Shown in pieces: positions 14,237 to 22,543 of a stretch of 27,529 nt of DNA; within the stretch, counting starts at the first letter, position 1; every line of letters begins with the position of its first letter. The notes beneath the pieces were generated by a model, which saw nothing but the letters and a program-made list of their open reading frames with translations, was not told the origin of the DNA and ran no database searches. Source of the DNA: Sporomusaceae bacterium UBA1887. Its GTDB lineage: Bacteria; Bacillota; Negativicutes; Sporomusales; DSM-15969. The translations under genes and the position numbers were made by a program. The stretch covers positions 18,274 to 45,802 of the forward strand of contig DDHB01000063.1 of the NCBI GenBank assembly GCA_002337925.1. The letters are read 5' to 3'.

Positions 14237-15277
14237 ATGACACCAACGATTGAACGCTTGGACTTTCCAATGACAGTCTTTCGCGGTAAAGGTGCCTTGC
14301 ATTCTCTAGGCGCATTCTGTAAAACATTGGGCACGAATGCGCTGGTTTTTGGCGGCCAGACCGCATTAGCAAAAACCCAGGAGCTTATTTGGGATAGTCT
14401 TTCGCAAGCCGGAGTCGGTATTACTGATACTGAATGCTATGGTGGGGAAAGCTCACGCCACAATATTAATGTTCTGGTAAAGAAGGTTCGGCAAGCCCAG
14501 GCAGATGTTCTCATTGCCGTTGGCGGAGGAAAAGCACTGGATACAGGTAAGCTTGTTGCTGATATATGTGAGCTACCGTTAATCACCATTCCCACAATTG
14601 CCGCCACCTGTGCTGCCATTACACCGGTATCGGTAGTTTATGCGGATGATGGCGAGTTTGTTGAAACAGTTGTTTTTAAAAATTGCCCGGCAGGCACGAT
14701 TATTGATACCGATATCATTCTGCATGCTCCACTACGCTGGCTGGCTGCCGGTATGGGAGATACGCTGGCAAAATGGTATGAATGCCGTGTCAGTATTCAA
14801 TGCGCCCAGCAAACAAGCCTGACATTCTGCGCTCTGGCGAAAGGCTATGAACTGGTGGAGCGTTTTGGCAGACAAGCACGGCAAGCTGTGGAAAACCGGA
14901 AGCACAGCGATGCCCTTGATTGGACTGTGGATGCGATTATTCTATATGCAGGACTGGCTTCGAGTTTGGGTGGCGAAAAAATCCGGTCGACGGCTGTCCA
15001 TGCCGCAGGTCATGGCTTGGCCGTTGGATACGGCAACTTATTTTTGCTGGCCTTGGAAAATTGTTCGGATGAGGAAATAAGTGAAGCGATGCGCATTGCC
15101 GAACAGTGCGCCGTGCCCACGAATCTGGATCAGATCGTCAATTTGACGGAAGTAGAATTACAAACAGTTGCCCAGGCAATATTACTGATGCCTAATATGA
15201 AAAATATGCTATTTGCTGCAACAGAAGACATCGTATTAAAGGCAATTCAACGTGTTAATTGCTTAGCTCGGGCGTAA
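14237..15277 (+). CDS. Iron-type alcohol dehydrogenase, GldA-like, probably with an internal deletion
   Basis: A 346-residue protein of the glycerol dehydrogenase/iron-containing alcohol dehydrogenase family. NAD-binding GGGKALDTGK is at 96-105, PTIAATCAAITP at 119-130, and a metal-ligand Asp (D175) in AAGMGDTLAKWYE. Near residues 249-275 it reads IRSTAVHAAGHGLAVGYGN, LFLLALEN. GldA proteins normally have about 15-20 more residues between these blocks, carrying the HGEKVAFG histidine ligand. Here that segment appears absent, and the length is about 20 short of the usual 365 or so. It may be inactive or divergent. The start has AAGGGGA seven bases upstream. A second iron-type dehydrogenase began directly downstream. 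Confidence 0.8.
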   Translation: MTPTIERLDFPMTVFRGKGALHSLGAFCKTLGTNALVFGGQTALAKTQELIWDSLSQAGVGITDTECYGGESSRHNINVLVKKVRQAQADVLIAVGGGKALDTGKLVADICELPLITIPTIAATCAAITPVSVVYADDGEFVETVVFKNCPAGTIIDTDIILHAPLRWLAAGMGDTLAKWYECRVSIQCAQQTSLTFCALAKGYELVERFGRQARQAVENRKHSDALDWTVDAIILYAGLASSLGGEKIRSTAVHAAGHGLAVGYGNLFLLALENCSDEEISEAMRIAEQCAVPTNLDQIVNLTEVELQTVAQAILLMPNMKNMLFAATEDIVLKAIQRVNCLARA

Positions 15278-15308
15278 GAGTAACCGAGAGGCAAACTACC
15301 GAAAGGAA

Positions 15309-15412
15309 GTGGCATATGATATCTTTAATTTTTATAATCCAACCAAACTGATTTTTGGCGAAAACGCGACTTGCCGGGGCGCTTTTGCCAGGCTGAAGCG
15401 TCTTACTGGGGA
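15309..15412 (+). pseudogene. 5' fragment of a second iron-type alcohol dehydrogenase
   Basis: From the GTG at 15309 the frame reads AYDIFNFYNPTKLIFGENA, the unmistakable N-terminus of butanol-dehydrogenase-like iron alcohol dehydrogenases. After about residue 21 similarity fails in this frame. The +1 frame then gives LAGALLPG, a stop, and SVLLGK, as expected for the next strand, so a frameshift and a stop are likely. All similarity ends near 15412, with the remaining 350 or so codons absent from this window. It lies 31 bases after the GldA-like gene. This is the best candidate for the left boundary of the acquired region. Confidence 0.65.
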
Positions 15413-15414
15413 AG

Positions 15415-15756
15415 ATGACTGGATTTCTAATGCACAATACAGGAAACCGGCAAGAGATGATAAAAGAAGAACTTGCAGTATCTCAAAAACTGGTTGAAAA
15501 TACTTCTTCTAATGAAGAGAAGAAAGATGAGCTAATAAAGGAATCAAGAGTTGAACTTAGAGTTGAGGACATTATCGAACAAGGACTATACGGTGTTAGC
15601 ATCAGCCAAATGATTCCGGCATTAAAGAAGGCCATTGCGGAAGAATCAATAGAGAAGTTGATTCTATTGAAGAGGACGTACTTCTATACTTATGAAAAGT
15701 CAGTCCGGTATTTAAAGAAGAAGGAACGAGAATATATTGCTATCAATCTACAATAA
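15415..15756 (+). CDS. Unrecognised 113-residue protein left of the recombinase
   Basis: Not assigned to a family. The sequence is charged and mostly helical, Glu/Lys-rich in the first 50 residues, then VEDIIEQGLYGVSISQMIPALKKAI and a basic C-terminus (YEKSVRYLKKKEREYIAINL). The ATG at 15415 has GGGG only a few bases upstream; those at 15430 and 15457 are possible, and the first dozen residues may be fusion to the broken dehydrogenase. It ends at a strong terminator. Its place between the dehydrogenase fragment and the recombinase suggests an element-encoded accessory protein, but no function can be given. Confidence 0.5.
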   Translation: MTGFLMHNTGNRQEMIKEELAVSQKLVENTSSNEEKKDELIKESRVELRVEDIIEQGLYGVSISQMIPALKKAIAEESIEKLILLKRTYFYTYEKSVRYLKKKEREYIAINLQ

Positions 15757-15760
15757 GCAT

Positions 15761-15795
15761 AAAAAAATCGGAGCATTACGCTCCGGTTTTTTTAT
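15761..15795 (+). terminator. Strong intrinsic terminator
   Basis: AAAAAATCGGAGC and GCTCCGGTTTTTTT form a stem with a small ATTAC-type loop, flanked by A's and followed by a T run. It lies five bases past the stop at 15756 and can also act on the minus-strand 57-residue gene. Confidence 0.85.
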
Positions 15796-15807
15796 TTTCT
15801 ATTTTAG

Positions 15808-15981
15808 TTAACTTGTGGCTTGCTTTTGGGTACTATGTGTTACTTCCGCGAGATTATGCACTTTTTTCGCTTGGTAATAGATTGGATTGCTAAGGAGTTG
15901 ATGAACATGTTGATTAAAATCCATCAAAGCGCTAGGTGAGGGTTGATTAATTTCTTTGAAAGTAAAAGTGATTTTAGGCAT
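15808..15981 (-). CDS. 57-residue protein divergent from the recombinase
   Basis: A short open frame starting MPKITFTFKEINQPSPSALM and ending NLAEVTHSTQKQATS. It has a textbook AGGAGGT ribosome-binding site nine bases before the ATG and ends next to the shared terminator at 15761-15795, both strong signs of a real gene. No family was recognised. The sequence is neither strongly basic nor membrane-spanning. Its divergent position 73 bases from the serine recombinase would suit an excision/directionality factor, a regulator of the recombinase, or a cargo relic; all are speculation. Confidence 0.6.
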   Translation of the reverse strand: MPKITFTFKEINQPSPSALMDFNQHVHQLLSNPIYYQAKKVHNLAEVTHSTQKQATS

Positions 15982-16063
15982 TTAATAAAAACCTCCTGAA
16001 TTTTTGAAGTATCATACGGATTCAGGCGGTAGAACTTAACATGTATTTGAAAGGATGAATATA

Positions 16064-17560
16064 TTGATAGTTAAGACGATAAAACATGTGGCAATTTATT
16101 TACGTAAGTCTCGAGATGATGGCGAATATGAAGACGTATTGGCTAAGCATCGAGATATGCTGACTTCTTATGTAGAAAGTAAGGGATGGAGCTATGTGAT
16201 CTTAGAAGAGATTGCTTCTGGCGAATCGATTATTAAAAGACCGCAAATGCAAATCTTACTCAGTCATGTAGAGGATGGCTGTTATGATGGCGTGGTTGTG
16301 GTAGACTTTGACCGGCTAAGTCGTGGCAGCTATTCTGACCTAGGGATGATTGAGGAAGCTTTTAAATCTACAGGGACATTAATCATTACTCCCCAGAGGA
16401 CATATGATCTAGAAGATGATAGTGACGAAATGACAATTGGAATTAAATCCTTTGTTTCCAAAGAAGAATATAAACTAATCAAAAAGCGATTGCGGGATGG
16501 GAAGATCAACGGAGCTAGAAAAGGGATGTGGACAAGCGGTCAGCCATCATTTCCTTATTACTATGATCGACTGAACAAAAGCGTTTTGGTAGACGAAACT
16601 AAACGGTATTACTATCGAGAAATGGTTGAACGCTTCCTTAATGGTGCGGGTTTAACGGAAATTGCCGACTGGTTAACGGAGCATTTACCCAGGCAGCGAA
16701 GAAATACAATGGGAAAACAGAAAAAATGGTCGCTAGTTGTTGTGAAACGAATATTAAGTAGTGAAGTGCATCTCGGTTATGTGATTTTTGGTAAGCATAA
16801 ACGGAAAAGGGGGATTAGACAGGTAGTACCGCGAGAGCAATGGATCAAGAGTAAAGGGAAGCATGAGCCATTAAAGACCGAAGAAGAGCATAGAAAGATT
16901 ATGGCACGATTAGCATTGTCTAAAGAGCAAAATACAAAGAATCGAGAAGTATTGCCATTATCGGGTATGCTATATTGCGAACAGTGCGGTTCTCGGATGA
17001 TAATTAAGACGGTTATATACAAAAACGGCAAGAGAAGTTGGTGTGCGTATTGCTCTGGCAGGCAAGGAGATAAAAGCTGTGATCAAAAAAGCAGTGTTTT
17101 GAATGAAGACTTCTTTACAGGATTATATCAACGGGTGGTACACGTTGATGATAATATTCAATGGCAAATGCATGAGCAAAATAGAGCGTTAACGAAATAC
17201 AAGCAATTATTAGCTGTTAAAGAAAAAGAGCTTGAAAAGCATAAGCAAGCTATTGATAGGCTATATGAAATGCGGGAAGAAGATAATATTGATAAGAATT
17301 CCTTTATTGAACGTAAAAAGGTACGGGATGAGCAGATTCAATCTTTGAAGCAAGAAATTGATAATTTGAGGCTGGCTATTCAGGAACAAAAAGATATGCC
17401 TTCTCTAGATAAACTAAGACAGCAGATAAAGGTATTTAAAGAGAGATGGCGGTATTTAGAGAGTGTGCAAGAGCGGAATAGGTTGTTGAAGCGAATTGTA
17501 GGTAAGATAACATATCACCGGGAAGCAAATAATGTATATTTGGGGATTCAGTATAATTAA
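16064..17560 (+). CDS. Large serine recombinase
   Basis: About 498 residues. The catalytic resolvase domain is N-terminal: the nucleophile Ser is in IYLRKSRDD (residue 16), followed by IASGESIIKRPQMQILL and DFDRLSRGSYSDLG. The recombinase DNA-binding domain spans roughly 150-260 (GKINGARKGMWTSGQPSFPY and LSSEVHLGYVIFGKHK). A zinc ribbon has CEQC (C305, C308) with later C330 and C339. A long coiled coil (about 370-460) is typical of phage-type integrases. It would integrate or excise the element at att sites. AAAGGA lies 5' of a TTG at 16064 with seven bases; the ATG at 16055 overlaps that site, so TTG is preferred. A perfect 18-bp terminator follows. Confidence 0.92.
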   Translation: MIVKTIKHVAIYLRKSRDDGEYEDVLAKHRDMLTSYVESKGWSYVILEEIASGESIIKRPQMQILLSHVEDGCYDGVVVVDFDRLSRGSYSDLGMIEEAFKSTGTLIITPQRTYDLEDDSDEMTIGIKSFVSKEEYKLIKKRLRDGKINGARKGMWTSGQPSFPYYYDRLNKSVLVDETKRYYYREMVERFLNGAGLTEIADWLTEHLPRQRRNTMGKQKKWSLVVVKRILSSEVHLGYVIFGKHKRKRGIRQVVPREQWIKSKGKHEPLKTEEEHRKIMARLALSKEQNTKNREVLPLSGMLYCEQCGSRMIIKTVIYKNGKRSWCAYCSGRQGDKSCDQKSSVLNEDFFTGLYQRVVHVDDNIQWQMHEQNRALTKYKQLLAVKEKELEKHKQAIDRLYEMREEDNIDKNSFIERKKVRDEQIQSLKQEIDNLRLAIQEQKDMPSLDKLRQQIKVFKERWRYLESVQERNRLLKRIVGKITYHREANNVYLGIQYN

Positions 17561-17609
17561 AATTATTCGCTTATAGGAAAACTGAATGACATAAATAAAG
17601 AAAACAAAA

Positions 17610-17651
17610 AAGAACTCCTGTTAAATTTGTATTAATTTAACAGGAGTTCTT
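17610..17651 (+). terminator. Long perfect terminator after the recombinase
   Basis: An 18-bp perfect stem (17610-17627 with 17634-17651) and a 6-nt loop, flanked by A-rich and TCTTCTATTT sequence, 50 bases past the recombinase stop. It isolates the recombinase transcript from the defence genes and may act in both directions. Confidence 0.88.
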
Positions 17652-17716
17652 CTTCTATTTAGCAAATATTCCGAAATAGGAAATGAACTTATTTGATTTG
17701 AATTTTTACGGGGTCA

Positions 17717-17745
17717 TTGAAATGCGGTTTTTTGTTAAATATATA
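17717..17745 (+). promoter_or_regulatory. Candidate promoter of the OLD-helicase operon
   Basis: TTGAAA (17717-17722), 17-base spacer, TATATA (17740-17745). The predicted start near 17752 falls at the AAAGGA ribosome-binding site of the next gene, giving an unusually short leader, so this assignment is tentative. Confidence 0.35.
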
Positions 17746-17767
17746 TTAAGAAAGGATGTAAGACAAT

Positions 17768-19906
17768 ATGTATCTTAAATATATGCAGATAGTGAATTAT
17801 AAGAATTTAAAAAGAGCTTGTTTTAAATTTGATAAAGGTGCAAATACAATTATTGGAGAAAATGATTCCGGTAAATCTAATGCAATGGCTGCTCTGAGAA
17901 TTTTATTAGATGATACATATTACTATAATCCAAAAAGATTAAAAGAGTCAGATTTTAGCGATGCATTAGGAGATTGGCGAGGACATTGGATTATTCTCTC
18001 TGCTTATTTTGATGAAATTTCTTCGGAAGAAAAATCTCATGAAATATGTAAAGATATAATACCAGAAAAAGAAAATGAGGATTTCCTAAAATCATACATA
18101 CGCTGTGAGAACTTTAATTATGGAGTAGTAACTTTATTCATTAGACCACGTAAAGCTGTAAGAAAAGCTCTTTTTGAAGCAAAAACAAATACAGAATTTG
18201 ATGTGATAAGAAAAACGATTAAATTAACAGATTATGAATTTGTTTATACTTCTCGATCCCAATTGGATTTTACGAAAGAGCATAACTATAAACATCTTGT
18301 AGGGGATATTGATGCAGGACTATATGCAAATCCTGAACTTGAAAATATAAATCTTACAGGTGGCAAGTTAGATATTTTGGAAATTTGGAAACATGTTTCG
18401 GTCGTTTGTATTGATGCTTTAAGAGATGTAGAAGCAGAAATGCGTAAACCTAAAAATCCAATAAAAAGAATCTTTGATGTAATACAGTCAGAAATTGTGG
18501 ATGGCGATATCAATAATATAAAGGGAAAAATTAAGGAGTTAAATGAAGCAATATCGAATGTTGATCAAGTTTCAGGTATAGGTAGAAGGATTAACGGTAA
18601 ACTTAACGAGATGATTGGCATGATATATTCGCCTGACATTACATTGGAGTCACGAATGAAAGAAGATATTTCAACCTTGTCCAAATATCTTACAATGTTG
18701 CCAGCAGATAAGCAAGACATTGATTTATTAGGATTAGGACATCTTAATATGTTGTATGTCGCGCTTAAATTGGTTGAGTTTGAATTAAATAGAAATCAGG
18801 AATTGATTAATATCATGATCTTAGAAGAGCCTGAAGCACATATTCACACACATATACAAAAAACGTTATTTAATAACCTACAGGTATCTGTAGAATACAC
18901 ACAGGTTTTAATGACAACACATTCTACCCATTTGTCCGAAGTAGCTGATATTACTAAAGTCAATGTACTAAAAGGTGACCAAAATATATCTAAAGTAATG
19001 CAGCCGGCAAATGGATTAGATGAATTTGGAAAGAATAATCTCAAATTAAAAGATCTAACATTGACAAAATGTTTAGAACGATATTTAGATGCTAAGAGAT
19101 CCGTTTTACTTTTCTCTAAAGGGGTTATATTAGTAGAAGGAGATGGGGAAGAAATTCTCATTCCTAGCCTTGTCAAGAAAACAATGGGGGTATCTTTGGA
19201 TGAGCTGGGAATTGGTTTAATCAATATAGGTAGTGTTGCATTTGAGAATGTTGCTTGCGTATTTGACCCATTAAGGCTACAAAGGTATTGTGCTATTATT
19301 ACAGATTTAGATCAAATAATTCCAGAAGCAGGTAAATGTAGTAAAGAGGCAGCAGATAGGGGTAAGAGTCGCAAAGAAAAACTTGCGAATTTATTCGGAA
19401 GTAATCCATATGTTGATAGTTTTTATGCACCGTATACTCTAGAAGTAGATTTTGCTAATGAGAAAGATAATAGAGAATTTATTGAAAATGTAATAGAAAA
19501 CCATTACAAAGATGAGGCAACGATTAAGCGACATAAAGCAAATCTAAATGGAAATGAAAAGGATAGATATGATACCGTTTTGACAGTTGCAAAAAGTATT
19601 GGGAAAGGTTGGTATGCAACTATATTATCAGGTTATATTGATGAGAGGGCAATTATTCCTGATTATATTATTAATGCTGTTGCATTTGCTTCTAGAGAAG
19701 TTATGAAGATGCCAATTAAGTTAAAGATGGCGTGTTATTCATTAAATGAGTATATTGACTTTGAGAAAAAACTGCAACTGCAAGAACAATATAAAATGGC
19801 TAACACGGAAGAGAAAAAAAATCAGTTTATAAAAGACTTTTGTAATGAATTTCCGCAGGATATAGTTACGAGGTTTTTAATAAAGGTTGAAGAATATGGA
19901 GCGTAA
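17768..19906 (+). CDS. OLD-family ATPase-TOPRIM nuclease, Gabija GajA-like
   Basis: A 712-residue class 2 OLD nuclease. The ABC-type ATPase has Walker A GENDSGKS (30-37), a signature-like region LGLGHLNML, Walker B MILEEPEAHIH with E353-E354, and the H-loop TTHSTHL (H385). The C-terminal TOPRIM nuclease has its Glu in LVEGDGEE (E457) and ITDLDQ (D513, D515), the metal-binding residues. In Gabija, GajA is a sequence-specific DNA endonuclease controlled by nucleotide levels and assembles with GajB. This protein is well over 100 residues longer than the classical GajA (about 580), with the extra length in the middle of the ATPase and after the TOPRIM core. The helicase gene overlaps its end, so they are cotranslated. 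AAAGGATG precedes the ATG. Confidence 0.88.
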   Translation: MYLKYMQIVNYKNLKRACFKFDKGANTIIGENDSGKSNAMAALRILLDDTYYYNPKRLKESDFSDALGDWRGHWIILSAYFDEISSEEKSHEICKDIIPEKENEDFLKSYIRCENFNYGVVTLFIRPRKAVRKALFEAKTNTEFDVIRKTIKLTDYEFVYTSRSQLDFTKEHNYKHLVGDIDAGLYANPELENINLTGGKLDILEIWKHVSVVCIDALRDVEAEMRKPKNPIKRIFDVIQSEIVDGDINNIKGKIKELNEAISNVDQVSGIGRRINGKLNEMIGMIYSPDITLESRMKEDISTLSKYLTMLPADKQDIDLLGLGHLNMLYVALKLVEFELNRNQELINIMILEEPEAHIHTHIQKTLFNNLQVSVEYTQVLMTTHSTHLSEVADITKVNVLKGDQNISKVMQPANGLDEFGKNNLKLKDLTLTKCLERYLDAKRSVLLFSKGVILVEGDGEEILIPSLVKKTMGVSLDELGIGLINIGSVAFENVACVFDPLRLQRYCAIITDLDQIIPEAGKCSKEAADRGKSRKEKLANLFGSNPYVDSFYAPYTLEVDFANEKDNREFIENVIENHYKDEATIKRHKANLNGNEKDRYDTVLTVAKSIGKGWYATILSGYIDERAIIPDYIINAVAFASREVMKMPIKLKMACYSLNEYIDFEKKLQLQEQYKMANTEEKKNQFIKDFCNEFPQDIVTRFLIKVEEYGA

Positions 19907-21641
19907 GTATGCTTTTTTAGATAAATTGAATGAAACTCAAAAAAAAGTATGCATAAGCGAAGACAACTATGTACTTACAGCCTGCCCAGGAAGTGGAAAA
20001 ACGAGGACAATTACCTATAGATTAGCTTATTTAGCTGAGAAATATAAGGAATCAAAGAAAATTAATCTTGCTATTACATATACAAATAGAGCTGCGAATG
20101 AGATAGAGAATCGGTTAACTAATATGGGAATTGATACATGTAATGTCTGGACAGGAACTATACATCAATTCTGCATGAAGTTCATAGTTCGTCCATATTC
20201 GATGTATCATAACAAACTAAATAGAGGTTATCGCATTATTGACGAATTTGTTAAAGAAGAATACTTAAAATCTATTGCCAATAATATGGGTATTAAAAAT
20301 TGTTATGTAAAAAATTTATATAAAAATGAGCTAGTTATGAAAGAATATGTTTTAAAATTGGAAGAAAGTAAAGAAATAGATTTTAATATGATATTGGAAT
20401 ATGCCCATGAAATGCTTCAAAGATATTCTTTTATAGCAGAGAATATAGCGCATATTGTTAGAAATATTCATGTGGATGAATATCAGGATACAAATGAAAA
20501 ACAATACGCAATATTATCAATAATCATTAACGCAAATCCTAAAATTAACTTGCTGTTTGTTGGAGATGTAAATCAAGCTATTTACGGGAACTTAGGCGGT
20601 GTAGCTAAGTCAGTAGATGAAATTAGAAATCTTTTTCCCATTGAATTTACAGAAGAATGTCTAAAAGGTTGCTATCGCTCAACGCAACGTCTTACAGAGT
20701 ATTATATAAATTACGAAATTGCACAGACTGGCGTAAAATCGCTTTCTGAAATCAAAGAAAACAAAGGCATTATAAAGTTTAATGCAGACATAAGTAAAGA
20801 AGATTTAGCAGATGCAATAGCTGACATTTTAAAGAATGAATTAAATAAAGGACTTCCTGAATCTGAAATATGTATAGTTGCGCCGCAATGGTATCAAATT
20901 TATCCTATGGCTAATAAACTCAGGGAGCTAATGCCAGAGAATAATTTTGATGCGCCAGATATTTCTCCGATAAAATATGATCCATTGAATGTATTTTTTT
21001 TAATTACAAAGTTATTATTTACGCAACATAGTGGGCATCGTCTAGTAAGAAGAAAAGAAGCTGAAGAAATTATTAGTATGTTAAAAGATGATTACGGATT
21101 TTCGATACCTGCAAAGGTTGACAAATTAGATGTTCTAAGAAGTATTAATTCGACTCAATATATAGAAGATAATGGTATTTTAACAATCAAAAATACAATC
21201 GACAATGTGCATAAATTATTACATATTAATATTAATGTTGAAGCTAAATTAAAAAGCGTCTACGATGATTTTTTTAATAAAATTGATTCTAGAATTCGGG
21301 AACATAAATTACCATATAATTGTAGGTCAATGGAAAAATGTTTTAAAGAACGTAATGGAATCGTTATAAATAGTATCCATGGAGTTAAAGGCGAGGAATA
21401 TACGACAATGATTGGATTTGATCTATTAACAGGACATCTTCCGCATTGGGACTATATTTACAATGATGAGCTAAGGGTTGTTCGAAGTGAAGAAACCAAA
21501 AGAATGCTTTATGTTCTGTGCTCTAGAGCAAAAGAAAATTTATACCTGTTTGCAGAGCGTGGGCGAACAACACAAAAGGGATATCTTTTAGATACAACAG
21601 AAGAACTCGCAAACTGCAACTTTATATATGATGTAGAATGA
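19896..21641 (+). CDS. UvrD/Rep-like helicase, Gabija GajB-like
   Basis: A 581-residue superfamily 1A helicase. Visible motifs are the Q motif around Q15 (LNETQKKVC), motif I ACPGSGKT (29-36), motif II DEYQD (194-198), motif III VGDVNQAIYG (222-231), motif V SIHGVKGEEY, and motif VI KRMLYVLCSRAKENL, where the usual Thr of YVAxTRA is Ser. It overlaps the OLD gene by 11 bases (ATGGAGCGTAA). AAAGG lies nine bases upstream of this ATG; the TTG at 19887 is less likely. In Gabija the helicase-like partner senses DNA ends and activates GajA. It is longer than the typical GajB (about 494). Confidence 0.88.
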   Translation: MERKYAFLDKLNETQKKVCISEDNYVLTACPGSGKTRTITYRLAYLAEKYKESKKINLAITYTNRAANEIENRLTNMGIDTCNVWTGTIHQFCMKFIVRPYSMYHNKLNRGYRIIDEFVKEEYLKSIANNMGIKNCYVKNLYKNELVMKEYVLKLEESKEIDFNMILEYAHEMLQRYSFIAENIAHIVRNIHVDEYQDTNEKQYAILSIIINANPKINLLFVGDVNQAIYGNLGGVAKSVDEIRNLFPIEFTEECLKGCYRSTQRLTEYYINYEIAQTGVKSLSEIKENKGIIKFNADISKEDLADAIADILKNELNKGLPESEICIVAPQWYQIYPMANKLRELMPENNFDAPDISPIKYDPLNVFFLITKLLFTQHSGHRLVRRKEAEEIISMLKDDYGFSIPAKVDKLDVLRSINSTQYIEDNGILTIKNTIDNVHKLLHININVEAKLKSVYDDFFNKIDSRIREHKLPYNCRSMEKCFKERNGIVINSIHGVKGEEYTTMIGFDLLTGHLPHWDYIYNDELRVVRSEETKRMLYVLCSRAKENLYLFAERGRTTQKGYLLDTTEELANCNFIYDVE

Positions 21642-21678
21642 GGAGCTGTCATTTTACAAGCGTAAATTAATTAATAAG

Positions 21679-21714
21679 CTCTTGCTGTATTTGTATAAAT
21701 ATGGCAAGGGTTTT
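21679..21714 (+). terminator. Probable terminator after the helicase
   Basis: CTCTTGC (21679-21685) pairs with GCAAGGG (21704-21710, one T-G pair), followed by TTTT and another T-rich stretch. A partial direct repeat, TTTTACAAGC then AAATTA, flanks it at about 21651 and 21718. The region 21642-21900 otherwise holds the control region of the XRE gene. Confidence 0.45.
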
Positions 21715-21799
21715 GCGTTTTACAAGCAAATTAGAGGAAGCATGAGTGCTTATATTGTATTAAAGGCTGATTAAATTTGGCGTAGTATTGTAGCAAAAG

Positions 21800-21839
21800 T
21801 TGACTTTTATTATGCTTCTTCGTTAGGACATATTTGTCC
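21800..21839 (+). promoter_or_regulatory. Control region of the XRE-TIR operon
   Basis: TTGACT (21800-21805), 17-base spacer and a weak TTAGGA (21823-21828) could be a promoter. An inverted repeat GGACA-tatt-TGTCC (21826-21839) overlaps its -10, the kind of site expected for the XRE-type regulator encoded downstream. It is unproven. Confidence 0.35.
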
Positions 21840-21900
21840 GTTTTCTTACAACATTATTTGTATTATCATGGAGATACAGATAATCAGGGAGGAATAAAAT

Positions 21901-22542
21901 ATGAAGACACAAGGGCAGATCCTAAAAAACTTAAGAAGTTCTCTTGCTTTGAGCCAAGAAGCTTTAGCGGAAGAATTAGGTATGAGTATAAAATCTATTC
22001 AAAGATATGAAACAGATAAATCTAAACCTGATACTTATGCACTGGTAAAATTCGCAACGTATTTTGATGTTTCCACGGATTATTTGCTAGGTCTTTTGTC
22101 ATATGAAGGCGATTTGAAAGAAAAACCAAATATAATATTTCGCGACGGAAAGTATAATGCATTTTATAGTCATTACCTCAAATGCATAAGAAGTACTGCT
22201 GTGGATAAGGATTCTGAATATTATTGGGTTCGTTCTGAAGATGGCATAATTGGGGGACAAACCATGTGGGTAGGGTATGTAGATGAAACATGTACATTGG
22301 ATGTCAGAAGGCTGAGAACAGTTGTACCAATGCTTGCATTGGCAGAATGTATACGAATATGCGGTAGACCAATGATACTCAATGAGGTAGAAGACGCCAT
22401 GGTATATCGCATGTATGGGGGACATGCAATCGTTAAAAAGGAAATCTGTGAACGTTATTTGCCAGAGTTTCTAGAAGATTTTATATGCGACCCAAAAGAA
22501 GAGTTCGACAAAATTTCAAGATTTATAGAAGGAATGAATTAA
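21901..22542 (+). CDS. XRE-family regulator with an unknown C-terminal domain
   Basis: A 213-residue protein. Residues 5-63 are a Cro/CI-type helix-turn-helix (GQILKNLRSSLALSQEALAE, LGMSIKSIQRYETDKSKP, FDVSTDYLLGL). The remaining 150 residues, rich in aromatic residues (YNAFYSHYLKCIRS, YYWVRSEDGIIGGQTMWVGY), form a domain I do not recognise, perhaps ligand-binding. The start has GGAGG ten bases upstream. The TIR gene begins one base after its stop, so they are one operon; it may repress the operon or take part directly in sensing. It is separate from the upstream Gabija-type genes because of the terminator. Confidence 0.8.
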   Translation: MKTQGQILKNLRSSLALSQEALAEELGMSIKSIQRYETDKSKPDTYALVKFATYFDVSTDYLLGLLSYEGDLKEKPNIIFRDGKYNAFYSHYLKCIRSTAVDKDSEYYWVRSEDGIIGGQTMWVGYVDETCTLDVRRLRTVVPMLALAECIRICGRPMILNEVEDAMVYRMYGGHAIVKKEICERYLPEFLEDFICDPKEEFDKISRFIEGMN

Positions 22543-22543
22543 G

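Noticed and set aside
14437..15080. Open frames on both strands within the GldA-like gene
   Set aside because: They are shadows of the GldA-like coding sequence, lacking start signals or known motifs.
15255..15437. Minus-strand open frame across the dehydrogenase fragment
   Set aside because: No ribosome-binding site; the plus strand carries recognisable dehydrogenase sequence.
21651..21735. TTTTACAAGC...AAATTA direct repeat as an insertion-site duplication
   Set aside because: The two copies are short and imperfect and flank only a terminator-like hairpin, with no transposase or terminal inverted repeats.
22099..22425. Minus-strand open frames opposite the XRE gene
   Set aside because: Antisense shadows with no start signal; the plus-strand gene has a clear HTH and ribosome-binding site.
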